Shown here piece by piece: positions 1 to 6,551 of a stretch of 32,800 bases of DNA. Origin of the DNA: Micromonospora yasonensis (GTDB lineage Bacteria > Actinomycetota > Actinomycetes > Mycobacteriales > Micromonosporaceae). Each line of letters opens with the position of its first letter. Position 1 is the first letter of the stretch. The notes under the pieces were generated by a model. The model searched no databases. It was given only the letters and a program-made list of their open reading frames with translations, and was not told the DNA's origin. Location: positions 1 through 32,800 of the forward strand of contig NZ_JAPDPH010000066.1 of NCBI RefSeq assembly GCF_026013475.1, written 5' to 3'. The translations under genes and the position numbers were made by a program.

Positions 1-587
1 ACGTGGTCGCCCACCACATCACCGGCATCGTCGTCCAGGCCCAGGCCGCGCAGCTGGTCGGTGGACGCGAGCCGGAACGGGCGCGGCAGTCGCTGGCCGG
101 CATCGAGTCGGCCGGCTCCGACGCGCTCGCGGCGATGCGACGCCTCGTCGGCATCCTGCGGGACGACGCCGACGCGGCTCCGGCCTCGGCCGGCCCGGAA
201 CAGCTCGCCGGGCTGGTGGCCCGCTTCGCGCGGCAGGGTGTGGCGGTGCGGCTGCGCGTCCCGGACGACAACCCGTCGTGGCCGCCCGAGGTGACGGCCA
301 CGGTCTACCGGGTGGTCCGCGAGGCGCTGACCAATGTGGCCCGGCACGCGCCTGACGCCAGTACGGTGGCGGTCACGGTGGCCGAGGAGGCCGGGACGGT
401 GACCGTCTCGGTCGTCGACGACGGCCCGCCCGCCCCCGCCCGGCATTTCCACCGGCACGGGTACGGGCTGGTCGGGATGCGGGAGCGGGTCGAGGCCCTG
501 GGCGGGACGCTGGCCGCCGGCCCCCGCCCCGGCGGTGGCTGGTCGGTCGCGGCCCTCCTGCCCGCGCCGGCCAGGGAGCGTCGGTGA
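1..587 (+). CDS. Sensor histidine kinase, C-terminal part (5' end outside window)
   Basis: This is the catalytic half of a NarL/DesK-type (HisKA_3) sensor kinase. The frame is already open at base 1. The first residues read as the continuation of an HDVVAH box, with VVAHH visible and the phospho-accepting histidine just outside the window. Downstream are an N-box (REALTNVARHA, about residues 102-112 of the visible part), a G1 box (VVDDGPP) and a G2 box (GYGLVGMRERVEALGG), which together form an HATPase_c ATP-binding domain. The sensor and membrane segments are not in view. The stop codon overlaps the GTG of the response regulator (GTGA), so the two are translationally coupled and almost certainly partners. 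The signal cannot be deduced because the input domain is missing. Confidence 0.93.
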   Translation, partial: VVAHHITGIVVQAQAAQLVGGREPERARQSLAGIESAGSDALAAMRRLVGILRDDADAAPASAGPEQLAGLVARFARQGVAVRLRVPDDNPSWPPEVTATVYRVVREALTNVARHAPDASTVAVTVAEEAGTVTVSVVDDGPPAPARHFHRHGYGLVGMRERVEALGGTLAAGPRPGGGWSVAALLPAPARERR

Positions 588-1240
588 CCATCCGGGTGCT
601 GCTCGCCGACGATCAGGCGATGGTCCGGGGCGGCCTGCGGATGATCCTGGAGGACCAGCCCGACATCGAGGTGGTGGCCGAGGCAGTCGACGGGGTCGAC
701 GCCGTGGAGCAGGCCCGGCGGCTGCGCCCGGACGTCTGTCTGGTCGACATCCGAATGCCCCGGCTCGACGGCCTCCAGGTCACCCGGGCCCTGGCCGGGC
801 CGGGCGTCGCCGACCCGCTGCGCGTCGTCGTGGTGACCACCTTCGACCTCGACGAGTACGTCTACGGCGCGCTGCGCGGCGGCGCGGTCGGGTTCGTCCT
901 CAAGGACGCCGGTCCGGCCCTGCTCGTGGAGGCGGTACGGGCCGCCGACAACGGCGACGCGCTGGTGTCACCCTCGCTGACCCTGCGGCTGCTGCGGCAC
1001 CTGAACCCGCCCGCGCAGCCGGCCGCCGGCCGATTCCGTCCGGCGCTGTCGAATCGTGAGATCGAAGTGGTCCGGGCGATCGCACGTGGGCGGACCAACC
1101 AGGAGATCGCGGCCGAGTTGTTCATCTCGCTGAGCACGGTGAAGAGCCACCTTGCCGGGATCCAGCACAAGTTGGGTGCCCGCAATCGGGTGGAGGTCGC
1201 CGCGTGGGCCTGGGAGAACCGGGTCGTGGAGAGTACCTGA
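584..1240 (+). CDS. NarL/FixJ-family response regulator
   Basis: A 218-residue two-domain DNA-binding regulator. The receiver domain (about 1-120) has the acidic pair DD at 9-10, the phospho-acceptor Asp55 in LVDIRMP and the conserved Lys in FVLKDAG. The LuxR/GerE helix-turn-helix lies at the C-terminus, seen as LSNREIEVVRAIARGRTNQEIA followed by STVKSHLAGIQHKLG. The GTG start overlaps the stop of the upstream kinase by 4 bp, and no better start lies inside. It should accept phosphate from that kinase and bind DNA as a dimer. No target operator was identified. The 100-bp gap downstream contains a small inverted repeat (CCGGGA-CCT-TCCCGG, 1272-1286) that could help end transcription. Confidence 0.95.
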   Translation: MTIRVLLADDQAMVRGGLRMILEDQPDIEVVAEAVDGVDAVEQARRLRPDVCLVDIRMPRLDGLQVTRALAGPGVADPLRVVVVTTFDLDEYVYGALRGGAVGFVLKDAGPALLVEAVRAADNGDALVSPSLTLRLLRHLNPPAQPAAGRFRPALSNREIEVVRAIARGRTNQEIAAELFISLSTVKSHLAGIQHKLGARNRVEVAAWAWENRVVEST

Positions 1241-1327
1241 GGGTTCCCCCTGAGGCCCTCGGGGTCGCCACCCGGGACCTTCCCGGATCCCTGTTCTCAA
1301 GCGGCCGGAAGTGTCGGTCCCGCGGGA

Positions 1328-1333
1328 TAGGTT
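1328..1333 (+). promoter_or_regulatory. Possible -10 box (TAGGTT) of the STAS gene
   Basis: TAGGTT lies 7 nt before ATG 1341, which would give a transcript with almost no leader. No convincing -35 hexamer is visible, and no Shine-Dalgarno sequence precedes this ATG. The call rests on position and the TANNNT pattern alone. Confidence 0.3.
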
Positions 1334-1340
1334 CGTGGGC

Positions 1341-1721
1341 ATGAGACAGGGCAGCGACCGGTTCCATGTGGAGATTCACGTGGCCGACCACGTGGTGGAC
1401 GTCCGGCCGGTCGGCGAGATCGACATCGCCACCGTGGGGTCGTTCCGGGCGGCGCTGTGGGCCGCCCCGACGCGGCCGCTGCTGCGGGTCGACCTGTCCG
1501 GCGTGCGGGTGCTCTCCGCGGCCGGTGTCCGCGCCCTGGTGGCCGCGCACCTGCGGGTCCGGGCCCAGGGCGGTGAGCTGGTGCTCGTCGATCCCGATCC
1601 GGTGGTGGCCCGGGTGCTGCGGGTCACCGGCCTGCGCCGGGTCGTGCGGGTCGCGTCGGGATCCGACCTGGTGCCGGCCGGCGGGGTGCCGCTGCCCACG
1701 CGGGAGCTGGTCGCGGCCTGA
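1341..1721 (+). CDS. STAS-domain protein (anti-sigma factor antagonist-like)
   Basis: A 126-residue single-domain STAS protein of the SpoIIAA/RsbV type. Such proteins bind anti-sigma kinases or serve in small switch complexes in the cytoplasm. The fold is visible as alternating strands and helices: VRPVGEIDIAT (strand and first loop), LLRVDLSGVRVLSAAGVRALVAAHL (central strand and helix) and GGELVLVDPDPVVARVLRVTGL. In SpoIIAA/RsbV the phosphorylated serine lies in a D-S-x-G loop. Here the aligned loop is S59-A60-A61-G62, so that serine appears to be alanine. ATG 1341 is preferred over GTG 1311 because the extra residues add nothing to the domain and a -10-like box sits between them. No kinase or sigma factor is nearby, so the partner is unknown. 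Confidence 0.85.
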   Translation: MRQGSDRFHVEIHVADHVVDVRPVGEIDIATVGSFRAALWAAPTRPLLRVDLSGVRVLSAAGVRALVAAHLRVRAQGGELVLVDPDPVVARVLRVTGLRRVVRVASGSDLVPAGGVPLPTRELVAA

Positions 1722-1729
1722 CCGGCCCC

Positions 1730-1776
1730 GGCACGCCCGGGTCGCCGGCGTGCCCGCCGACGGCCCGGGTGCCGTC
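1730..1776. terminator. Two hairpins between convergent genes
   Basis: GGCACGCC (1730-1737) pairs perfectly with GGCGTGCC (1747-1754), and GACGGC (1759-1764) pairs with GCCGTC (1771-1776). They fill the 63-bp gap between the tail-to-tail STAS and FKBP genes and probably act in both directions. There is no T-run, as is common in actinomycetes. Confidence 0.5.
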
Positions 1777-1784
1777 CCGGTCGC

Positions 1785-2153
1785 TCAGCGGACGCCGAGC
1801 AGGTCCACGACGAAGACCAGGGTCTCGTTCGGCTTGATGACGCCACCGGCGCCCCGGGCGCCGTAGCCCAGGTGCGGCGGGATGGTCAGCCGACGCCGGC
1901 CGCCCACCTTCATGCCGACCACGCCCTGGTCCCAGCCGGCGATGACCTGGCCGCCGCCGAGCGGGAACTCGAACGCCTCGCCGCGGTTCCACGAGGCGTC
2001 GAACTCGCGGCCGGTCGAGTGGGCCACGCCGACGTAGTGCACGTTGGCCAGCTGGCCGGGGCGGGCCTCCGGGCCCTCGCCGACCGTGATGTCCTCGATG
2101 ACGAGATCGGCGGGCGGCGCGCCCTCGATCGGGCCAACCTCGGGCTTCTCCAT
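1785..2153 (-). CDS. FKBP-type peptidyl-prolyl cis-trans isomerase
   Basis: A 122-residue, single-domain FKBP that catalyses cis-trans isomerisation of Xaa-Pro bonds, probably in the cytoplasm since there is no signal peptide. The domain fills almost the whole protein: VHYVGVAHSTGREFDASW, the loop FPLGGGQVIAGWDQGVVGMKVGGRRRLTIPPHLGYG, and the final strand ETLVFVVDLLGV. The active-site aromatic and acidic residues of the family (Y and FD in the first strands, V-I-x-G-W, Y of GYG) are all present. ATG 2153 has a GGAG ribosome-binding site a few bases upstream. The gene lies 173 bp downstream of the DoxX gene on the same strand, separated by a hairpin, so it is probably transcribed on its own. 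Confidence 0.95.
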   Translation of the reverse strand: MEKPEVGPIEGAPPADLVIEDITVGEGPEARPGQLANVHYVGVAHSTGREFDASWNRGEAFEFPLGGGQVIAGWDQGVVGMKVGGRRRLTIPPHLGYGARGAGGVIKPNETLVFVVDLLGVR

Positions 2154-2272
2154 GAGCGGGTCTCCTCGGTGCTGACGGTGCGGTCACCGTCGATCCTGCC
2201 CGATCGTGCCCGGCCGATACGCGTCGGTCCCCGCCGCGGCGTGGCGACGGGGACCGGTGACGGCACAAAGGT

Positions 2273-2302
2273 GGCGGGCGCCGCCTGTCGGTGACGCCCG
2301 CC
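2273..2302 (-). terminator. Hairpin downstream of the DoxX gene
   Basis: GGCGGGCG (2273-2280) and CGCCCGCC (2295-2302) form a perfect 8-bp stem with a 14-nt loop, 24 bp past the DoxX stop codon. A second short stem (GGTCCCC 2226-2232 with GGGGACC 2249-2255) follows. Confidence 0.45.
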
Positions 2303-2326
2303 CGGTGGGTACTGCCCGTACTGACC

Positions 2327-2893
2327 TCACTTCAGCCAGGGGAGCCGCTGGACGATGGGGAGCTTCGCCCACGCCTTGCCGAGGCCGAGGGTGTTGCCGG
2401 CGCCGACCAGGGCCAGGACCGCCAGCAGACCGGTGTAGATGAGGTGGTCGTCCAGGAAGGGGTTGTTCTCGGGGGGCAGCACGGCCGTCCACATCATGAC
2501 CAGCAGGAGCCCGCCGGCGACCGCGGCGATCCGGGTGCCGATGCCGAGCAGCAGGGCCACACCGATGGCGAGGAGGCCGACCATGAACAGCCAGTCCGCC
2601 CAGGCCGCGCCGGCGATGTCGTGGTAGAGGCCCTTGAACGGACCGGCCGCGCCGAAGGTGAGGAAGCCCTTGGTGGGGCTGCCACCGTTGATCCAGGCGG
2701 CCTTCGCCGCGGTCTCGTGCCCCAGGCCGAACATCTTGTCGAGGAAGGCCCAGAGGAAGGTCCAGCCCAGCGCGAGCCGGAGTCCGGCGAAGACGTACCG
2801 GGTGGCCTTCTGACGGGTGGTCTCGGCGTCCCGGTTGGTCTGGGCCGCCGGAGCGATCGTGTTGGCGGTGATCCGCTCGATCGTCGCGGTCAT
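2327..2893 (-). CDS. DoxX-family membrane protein
   Basis: A 188-residue integral membrane protein of the DoxX type. Four hydrophobic segments are visible: GLRLALGWTFLWAFLDKMFG, WLFMVGLLAIGVALLLGIG, IAAVAGGLLLVMMWTAVL and IYTGLLAVLALVGAG. A cytoplasmic N-terminal tail of about 35 residues precedes them. DoxX proteins are linked to membrane redox processes such as thiosulphate:quinone oxidoreductase and the mycobacterial DoxX-SseA-SodA complex; the role here is not known. ATG 2893 is chosen over the longer frame from 2947 because GGAG stands 5 nt upstream of it. The gene is divergent from the CBS-BON gene, and the gap between them holds DosR-like inverted repeats, which hints at a hypoxia or dormancy response. 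Confidence 0.88.
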   Translation of the reverse strand: MTATIERITANTIAPAAQTNRDAETTRQKATRYVFAGLRLALGWTFLWAFLDKMFGLGHETAAKAAWINGGSPTKGFLTFGAAGPFKGLYHDIAGAAWADWLFMVGLLAIGVALLLGIGTRIAAVAGGLLLVMMWTAVLPPENNPFLDDHLIYTGLLAVLALVGAGNTLGLGKAWAKLPIVQRLPWLK

Positions 2894-2998
2894 GGTCTCC
2901 ACGTCCCTTCCTGTGCCTCGCACCGCGCTTTCCGGTGGCACCTTCATTCCACCTCCCGGGCGCGGTCGCGGGCAGGGCCGACCGGGCCGCTCCGGACC

Positions 2999-3045
2999 GG
3001 GACCTTGGACCCCTTCCGGCCCGGTCCGGAGGGCCTTCGGTGGCC
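2999..3045. promoter_or_regulatory. DosR/DevR-like inverted repeats between DoxX and CBS-BON genes
   Basis: GGGACCTTGGACCC (2999-3012) matches about 11 of 14 positions of the core of the mycobacterial DosR box (GGGACTWWAGTCCC) and keeps the GGG-CC-GG-CCC symmetry. A weaker copy, GGGCCTTCGGTGGCC, lies at 3031-3045. Both are just upstream of the CBS-BON promoter. No DosR/DevR-type regulator can be assigned from this window, so the link is inference. Confidence 0.4.
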
Positions 3046-3057
3046 GGCCGACCGCCT

Positions 3058-3087
3058 CTGACCCGGACGTCCAAATCCGCCTAGCGT
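3058..3087 (+). promoter_or_regulatory. Candidate promoter of the CBS-BON gene
   Basis: CTGACC (3058-3063), an 18-nt spacer and TAGCGT (3082-3087) resemble a housekeeping sigma promoter. It would start transcription near 3094, leaving a short leader that holds GGAGG (3111-3115) before ATG 3121. Confidence 0.5.
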
Positions 3088-3120
3088 CGCAGGTGGAAGG
3101 TCGGGCCCGAGGAGGTCGTG

Positions 3121-3819
3121 ATGAGGACGTGGCGGGTGGACGACGTGATGACCAGGGACGTCGCGACAGTGCGGGAGGAGACGCCGTACCGGCAGATCGT
3201 CGACGTGCTGATCCGGCGGGGCATCAGCGCCGTGCCGGTGGTGGACTCCTTCGACCGGGTGCTGGGGGTGGTCTCCGAGGCGGACCTGCTGCACAAGGTG
3301 GAGCGGTCGGGTCACCCCGACGAGCGCCGGGTCTTCAAGGGGCGGCGCCGGCGTACCGCCCGGGAGAAGGCGGGCGCACTGGTGGCCGGGGACCTGATGA
3401 CCGCCCCGGCGGTCACCACCACCCCGCCGGCGTCGCTGCCGGCGGCGGCCCGGCTGATGGACCGCGAGGCGGTCAAGCGGCTGCCGGTGCTGGACGACCT
3501 CGGCCGGCTGGTCGGCATCGTGACCCGCAGCGACCTGCTCCGGGTGCACCTGCGTACCGACGCGGAGATCCGCGAGGACGTGGTGCAGCAGGTGCTGCGC
3601 AAGGTGCTCGCGGTGCGGGACGGCCTGGTCACCGTCCAGGTCTGCGACGGCGAGGTCACCCTGGACGGGCGGTTGGACCGGCGTAGCGCGGTCGACCTGG
3701 CCGGCCGGCTCGCCGCGCAGGTCGCCGGGGTCGTGCAGGTGCACATCACCGTCGGGTACGACGTGGACGACACCAGCCTCATGGAGCTGGACCCGGTGCA
3801 CGCCATGCCGATCGCCTGA
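3121..3819 (+). CDS. CBS-domain pair with C-terminal BON domain
   Basis: A 232-residue cytoplasmic protein. Two CBS motifs form a Bateman module: residues about 8-60 (VDDVMTRDVATV to GVVSEADLL) and about 88-142 (AGDLMTAPAVTT to GIVTRSDLL). They are joined by a basic linker (KGRRRRTAREK, 74-84). Residues about 147-213 form a BON domain (AEIREDVVQQVL, then VTVQVCDGEVTLDGRL). Bateman modules bind adenine nucleotides, and BON domains are thought to bind membranes or lipids. In other actinobacteria such proteins often belong to dormancy or stress regulons, which fits the DosR-like repeats upstream. ATG 3121 is preferred to GTG 3118 because GGAGG is 5 nt away rather than 2. No enzymatic domain is present, so a sensor role is likely but unproven. 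Confidence 0.9.
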   Translation: MRTWRVDDVMTRDVATVREETPYRQIVDVLIRRGISAVPVVDSFDRVLGVVSEADLLHKVERSGHPDERRVFKGRRRRTAREKAGALVAGDLMTAPAVTTTPPASLPAAARLMDREAVKRLPVLDDLGRLVGIVTRSDLLRVHLRTDAEIREDVVQQVLRKVLAVRDGLVTVQVCDGEVTLDGRLDRRSAVDLAGRLAAQVAGVVQVHITVGYDVDDTSLMELDPVHAMPIA

Positions 3820-3852
3820 CCGACCAGGGTGCGGGCCCGTTCGTCGCGCGGC

Positions 3853-4566
3853 TCAGCTCGGGGCGAGCTGGGCGGCGAGCAGCGTCGGCGCCTCGGCGAG
3901 GGAGGGCCCGTACCAGGTCAGGTGCCGGCCCGAGACCAGCGCGGCCGGTACGCCGGGGAACGCCTCCGGCCCGTCCTCGGCGGTGAACCGGTACGGCTCG
4001 TCCGGCAGCACCACCAGCTCCGGCCGCCGCGCGCGCAGCTCGTCCAGGCTCGGTCGGGGATAGCGCTCCTCGTGGTCGGCCCACTGGTTGGCCACGCCGA
4101 GCCGGCGCAGCACGTCACCGGCGAAGGTGTCCCGGCCGAGCATCACCCAGGGCCGCCGCCACACCGGCACCACCGCCGCGCGGACGGTGCGAGGCGTGGG
4201 CAGCGCGGCCCAGGCCCGCCGCGCCGCGAGCAGCCACTCCGGCTCCTCGCCCACGCCGAGCGCGGTGACCAGCTCGCCGAGCTGGGTCAGCGCCTCCGGC
4301 ACCGTACGGGGAAAGGTGACCCGCACCGGCACCCCGGCCGCGTGCAGGGCGTCGGCGTCCTCGCGTCGGTTCTCCTCGGTGTTGAGCAGCACCAGGTCGG
4401 GTCGGAGGGCGAGCACCCGGTCCAGGTCCGGGTACTTGCTCCCGCCGACCCGGGCGACGGCCAACCCGGCCGGGTGGGTGCACCAGTCGGTGGCACCGAC
4501 CAGCACCTCGGGCCGGGTCAGCGCGACCGCCTCGGTCAACGACGGCACCAGCGACACCACCCGCAC
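3853..4566 (-). CDS. Helical-backbone metal receptor (BtuF-like), cytoplasmic
   Basis: A 237-residue protein of the BtuF/TroA-like substrate-binding fold. It starts RVVSLVPSLTEAVAL, typical of the family. It continues with VGATDWCTHPAG, GGSKYPDLDRVLALRPDLVLLNTEENRREDADAL (first lobe) and DELRARRPELVVLPDEPYRF (second lobe). Family members bind cobalamin or iron chelates for ABC importers, but this one has no signal peptide or lipobox, and no permease or ATPase gene lies beside it. It may be a cytoplasmic binding or sensing protein. GTG 4566 is chosen because AGGAAGGGA lies 6 nt upstream; an ATG at 4596 would add ten residues that do not belong to the fold. It follows the Asp23-type operon by 52 bp on the same strand and may be its last gene. 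Confidence 0.82.
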   Translation of the reverse strand: MRVVSLVPSLTEAVALTRPEVLVGATDWCTHPAGLAVARVGGSKYPDLDRVLALRPDLVLLNTEENRREDADALHAAGVPVRVTFPRTVPEALTQLGELVTALGVGEEPEWLLAARRAWAALPTPRTVRAAVVPVWRRPWVMLGRDTFAGDVLRRLGVANQWADHEERYPRPSLDELRARRPELVVLPDEPYRFTAEDGPEAFPGVPAALVSGRHLTWYGPSLAEAPTLLAAQLAPS

Positions 4567-4618
4567 GACCGTTCCCTTCCTCGTGGTCGCGCCCATGGTC
4601 GCGCATCGAAGACCCCGT

Positions 4619-5173
4619 TCACCGTCCGGGCTCGTCGTCCAACCGGGCCGTCACATCCAGGTGCGCGGGCCGGCAGCCGAGCGTCGCCGCGAACCGCCGC
4701 ACCGCGGCGTCGACCTGATCGCGGGCGGCGGCGACATCCGCGTACGCAGCCAGGCGCACCTCCACCCAGACGTCCGGCCGGGCCACCGGTCCGGTGAGCA
4801 CCACCCGGGCCCGGCGGGTCCCCGGTGTCCGCAGCAGGTCCCGTTCCAACGCGTCGGTCAGCACCCCGCTGGCGACCCGGGTGCGCCCACCCCGGTCCCC
4901 GGGCTGCGCCAGGGTGCCGGATAGCCGATCCGGCACCCGCAGCCCGGCGACGAGCAGCCGCTGCCCGAGCAGGGCCGCCAGCACCCCGGCGACCGCCACC
5001 GCCAGCGGGCTCCACGGCGCGCCCGCCCGCCACCAGGCGATCGGCCCGGCGCCGAGCAGGGGCGTGTCGCCACCGGGCAGCCGGTCCGTGCCGACCGCGA
5101 GCGCTGTCCCGCCCGCCGCCACGAGGAGCAGGGCGACAACCGTCCAGAGCAGCCGGTGGGCGGCGTTGCTCAT
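4619..5173 (-). CDS. AmaP-like alkaline-shock membrane anchor
   Basis: A 184-residue protein with two N-terminal membrane helices (about 9-28, LLWTVVALLLVAAGGTALAV, and about 53-75, WSPLAVAVAGVLAALLGQRLLVA). A soluble C-terminal domain follows, with strands ARVVLTG and VWVEVRLAAYADVAAARDQVDAAVRRFA. The layout matches AmaP, which anchors Asp23 to the membrane in Staphylococcus, and its actinobacterial relatives; exact family membership needs a profile search. The ATG overlaps the stop of the DUF6286-like gene by 4 bp (ATGA), so the two are translationally coupled. It is the fourth gene of a tight leftward operon (6330 to 4619) of small envelope-linked proteins. Confidence 0.7.
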   Translation of the reverse strand: MSNAAHRLLWTVVALLLVAAGGTALAVGTDRLPGGDTPLLGAGPIAWWRAGAPWSPLAVAVAGVLAALLGQRLLVAGLRVPDRLSGTLAQPGDRGGRTRVASGVLTDALERDLLRTPGTRRARVVLTGPVARPDVWVEVRLAAYADVAAARDQVDAAVRRFAATLGCRPAHLDVTARLDDEPGR

Positions 5174-5688
5174 GTCGTCCGCCGGGCCGGTACGAGCCGG
5201 ACCTCGATCCGGTCCCGGTGGGGCGCGGCCAGCCGGTCGAGTTCCCGGCGCAGCGCGAACTCGACGTCAGCGCGGGCCGCCGGGTCGCCGGTGGCGGTCA
5301 CCCGGGGCCGCCAGGCGTCGCCGCGCCGGCGTACGCGTACCCGGGCGCGCCGGACGCTGGGCACCGAGCGGGCCGCCCGGGCCAGTCGCCGTTCCACCGA
5401 GCGGCGGTGCAGGTGCCAGCCGTCGTTCCCGGGCAGTCGCAGCCGGACCGGGCGCCAGCGGCGCAGTTCGGCGGCGAGCACGACCAGGCCGAGCAGGGTG
5501 ACGCCGGCGGCGACCACCCGCACCGGGGCGTCCCGCCAGCGGGTGGCCGCCAGCGTGGCGGGCCAGCCGGTCGGCAGCGGCCCGGGACCGCCGAGCGCGG
5601 CGAGCAGCCCGGCGAGCGCGACGAGCACCCCGCCCGCGAGCAGGGCGACGGCGAGCAGCAGGGTGGCGACCCGGTTGACGGTACGCAC
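5170..5688 (-). CDS. DUF6286-like two-helix membrane protein
   Basis: A 172-residue protein with two hydrophobic helices, about 7-35 (VATLLLAVALLAGGVLVALAGLLAAL) and about 56-75 (VRVVAAGVTLLGLVVLAAEL). A strongly basic soluble domain follows (RRSVERRLARAARSVPSVRRARVRVRRRG, then VEFALRRELDRLA). Its shape parallels the AmaP-like protein encoded next: paired helices plus an alpha/beta domain of the Asp23 type. The name DUF6286 is recalled from similar actinobacterial operons and should be checked by profile. GTG 5688 is 1 bp from the Asp23-like stop codon, and the gene's own stop overlaps the next ATG, so translation runs through the operon. The function is unknown, probably structural in the cell envelope. 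Confidence 0.7.
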   Translation of the reverse strand: MRTVNRVATLLLAVALLAGGVLVALAGLLAALGGPGPLPTGWPATLAATRWRDAPVRVVAAGVTLLGLVVLAAELRRWRPVRLRLPGNDGWHLHRRSVERRLARAARSVPSVRRARVRVRRRGDAWRPRVTATGDPAARADVEFALRRELDRLAAPHRDRIEVRLVPARRTT

Positions 5689-5689
5689 C

Positions 5690-6127
5690 TCAACCCCCGG
5701 CCGGCCGACGGCCGCGCACGTCGTCGGCGGGCTTCCCGGGCAGTCGCAGGCCCACCACCGTGACGGTGATGGCCTCGACGGTGAGACCGGTCTGCGCCGC
5801 CACGCCGGCGGTGATCCGGCGGCGTACCCCCTCGGCGGCCGTGGGCAGGTGGACGCCGTGGTCGACCACGACGTCGAGATCGACGCGGGCGGCCCGCGCC
5901 TCGATCCGGACGGTGGCCGTCGGGGCGGAGACGGCCGGGGTACGCCGCGCCGCGTCCTCGGCGAGGCGGCGGATCTCCTCCTCGGCCCGCCGGCCGGGCG
6001 ACGGGGCGCTGCCGGGTGGCGCGGTGGCGCCCGGCGGAGCGGCGGTGCCCGGTGTCGCCGCGCCGCCGGGTCGGGTGGCGGCGCGCTGGGACGCGGAGGC
6101 GCCGGGCCGGGGCAGGGTGCCGGTCAT
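5690..6127 (-). CDS. Asp23/Gls24-family envelope stress protein
   Basis: A 145-residue protein. Residues about 1-45 are a low-complexity Ala/Pro/Gly-rich tail with repeated ATPGTAAPPGATAPPG-type units. Residues about 47-135 form the Asp23 domain: EEEIRRLAEDAARRTPAV, TVRIEARAARVDLDVVVDHGVHLP, RRRITAGVAAQTGLTVEAITVTVVGLRLP. Asp23 proteins are abundant cytoplasmic proteins that line the membrane through a membrane anchor and respond to alkaline or envelope stress in Firmicutes; in actinobacteria they are little studied. There is no membrane helix of its own, while the following genes encode anchors. ATG 6127 is 14 bp after the preceding small membrane gene. Upstream frame extension exists but has no coding character. 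Confidence 0.82.
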   Translation of the reverse strand: MTGTLPRPGASASQRAATRPGGAATPGTAAPPGATAPPGSAPSPGRRAEEEIRRLAEDAARRTPAVSAPTATVRIEARAARVDLDVVVDHGVHLPTAAEGVRRRITAGVAAQTGLTVEAITVTVVGLRLPGKPADDVRGRRPAGG

Positions 6128-6141
6128 CCTGGCCACCCCGC

Positions 6142-6330
6142 TCAACGGCGCCGGTCCGCGCTCACCCGGTCGGCTAGACCGGGGACGGTGGCATCGCCGT
6201 CGACGGCCCGGACGAGCAGCCAGCCGACCAGCCCGGCCAGCACGGCGGCCGCCGCGGCGCCAGCCCCGCCGAGCGCCCAGACCGCGACCAGGAGGAACCC
6301 GGCGAGGTATCCGAACTGCTGCCGCGTCAT
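6142..6330 (-). CDS. Small membrane protein leading the Asp23-type operon
   Basis: A 62-residue protein, mostly two hydrophobic stretches: FGYLAGFLLVAVWALGGAG and AAAAVLAGLVGWLLVRAV. A short charged tail (LADRVSADRRR) follows. It resembles the DUF2273-type small membrane proteins that accompany Asp23 genes. ATG 6330 has GGAGG 5 nt upstream, which decides it over GTG 6336. It is first in the leftward operon, 14 bp before the Asp23-like gene. The 221-bp gap upstream, up to the acetyltransferase stop, should hold the operon promoter, but no clear -35/-10 pair was recognised there. Confidence 0.78.
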   Translation of the reverse strand: MTRQQFGYLAGFLLVAVWALGGAGAAAAAVLAGLVGWLLVRAVDGDATVPGLADRVSADRRR

Positions 6331-6551
6331 GTCCACCTCCGCTCCCGACGGCGACCGAACCGGACGGGCGGGGCGTACCCGTTTCCGGGCCGCTCAGTCG
6401 TGGCCGGCGGCCTCGCCGGGCCGGTGACCGCCGTGGGCACGGCGAAGGCGACGAACGGGTACGACCGGGCCGAACCGTCCAGCGCGGCGCGGGCAGCCGT
6501 CGGCGCGGCGCTCGCGCAGTCACTCGTGCGGCGGCGGTCGCGGGTGCCGCG

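Noticed and set aside
3853..4596. BtuF-type ABC importer component
   Set aside because: There is no signal peptide or lipobox, and no permease or ATPase gene adjacent, so calling it part of a vitamin B12 importer is not supported.
6337..6551. Possible extra small gene between the Asp23-type operon and the acetyltransferase
   Set aside because: Frames on both strands are open (for example GTG 6400 on the plus strand), but none has a convincing start, family or consistent codon pattern.
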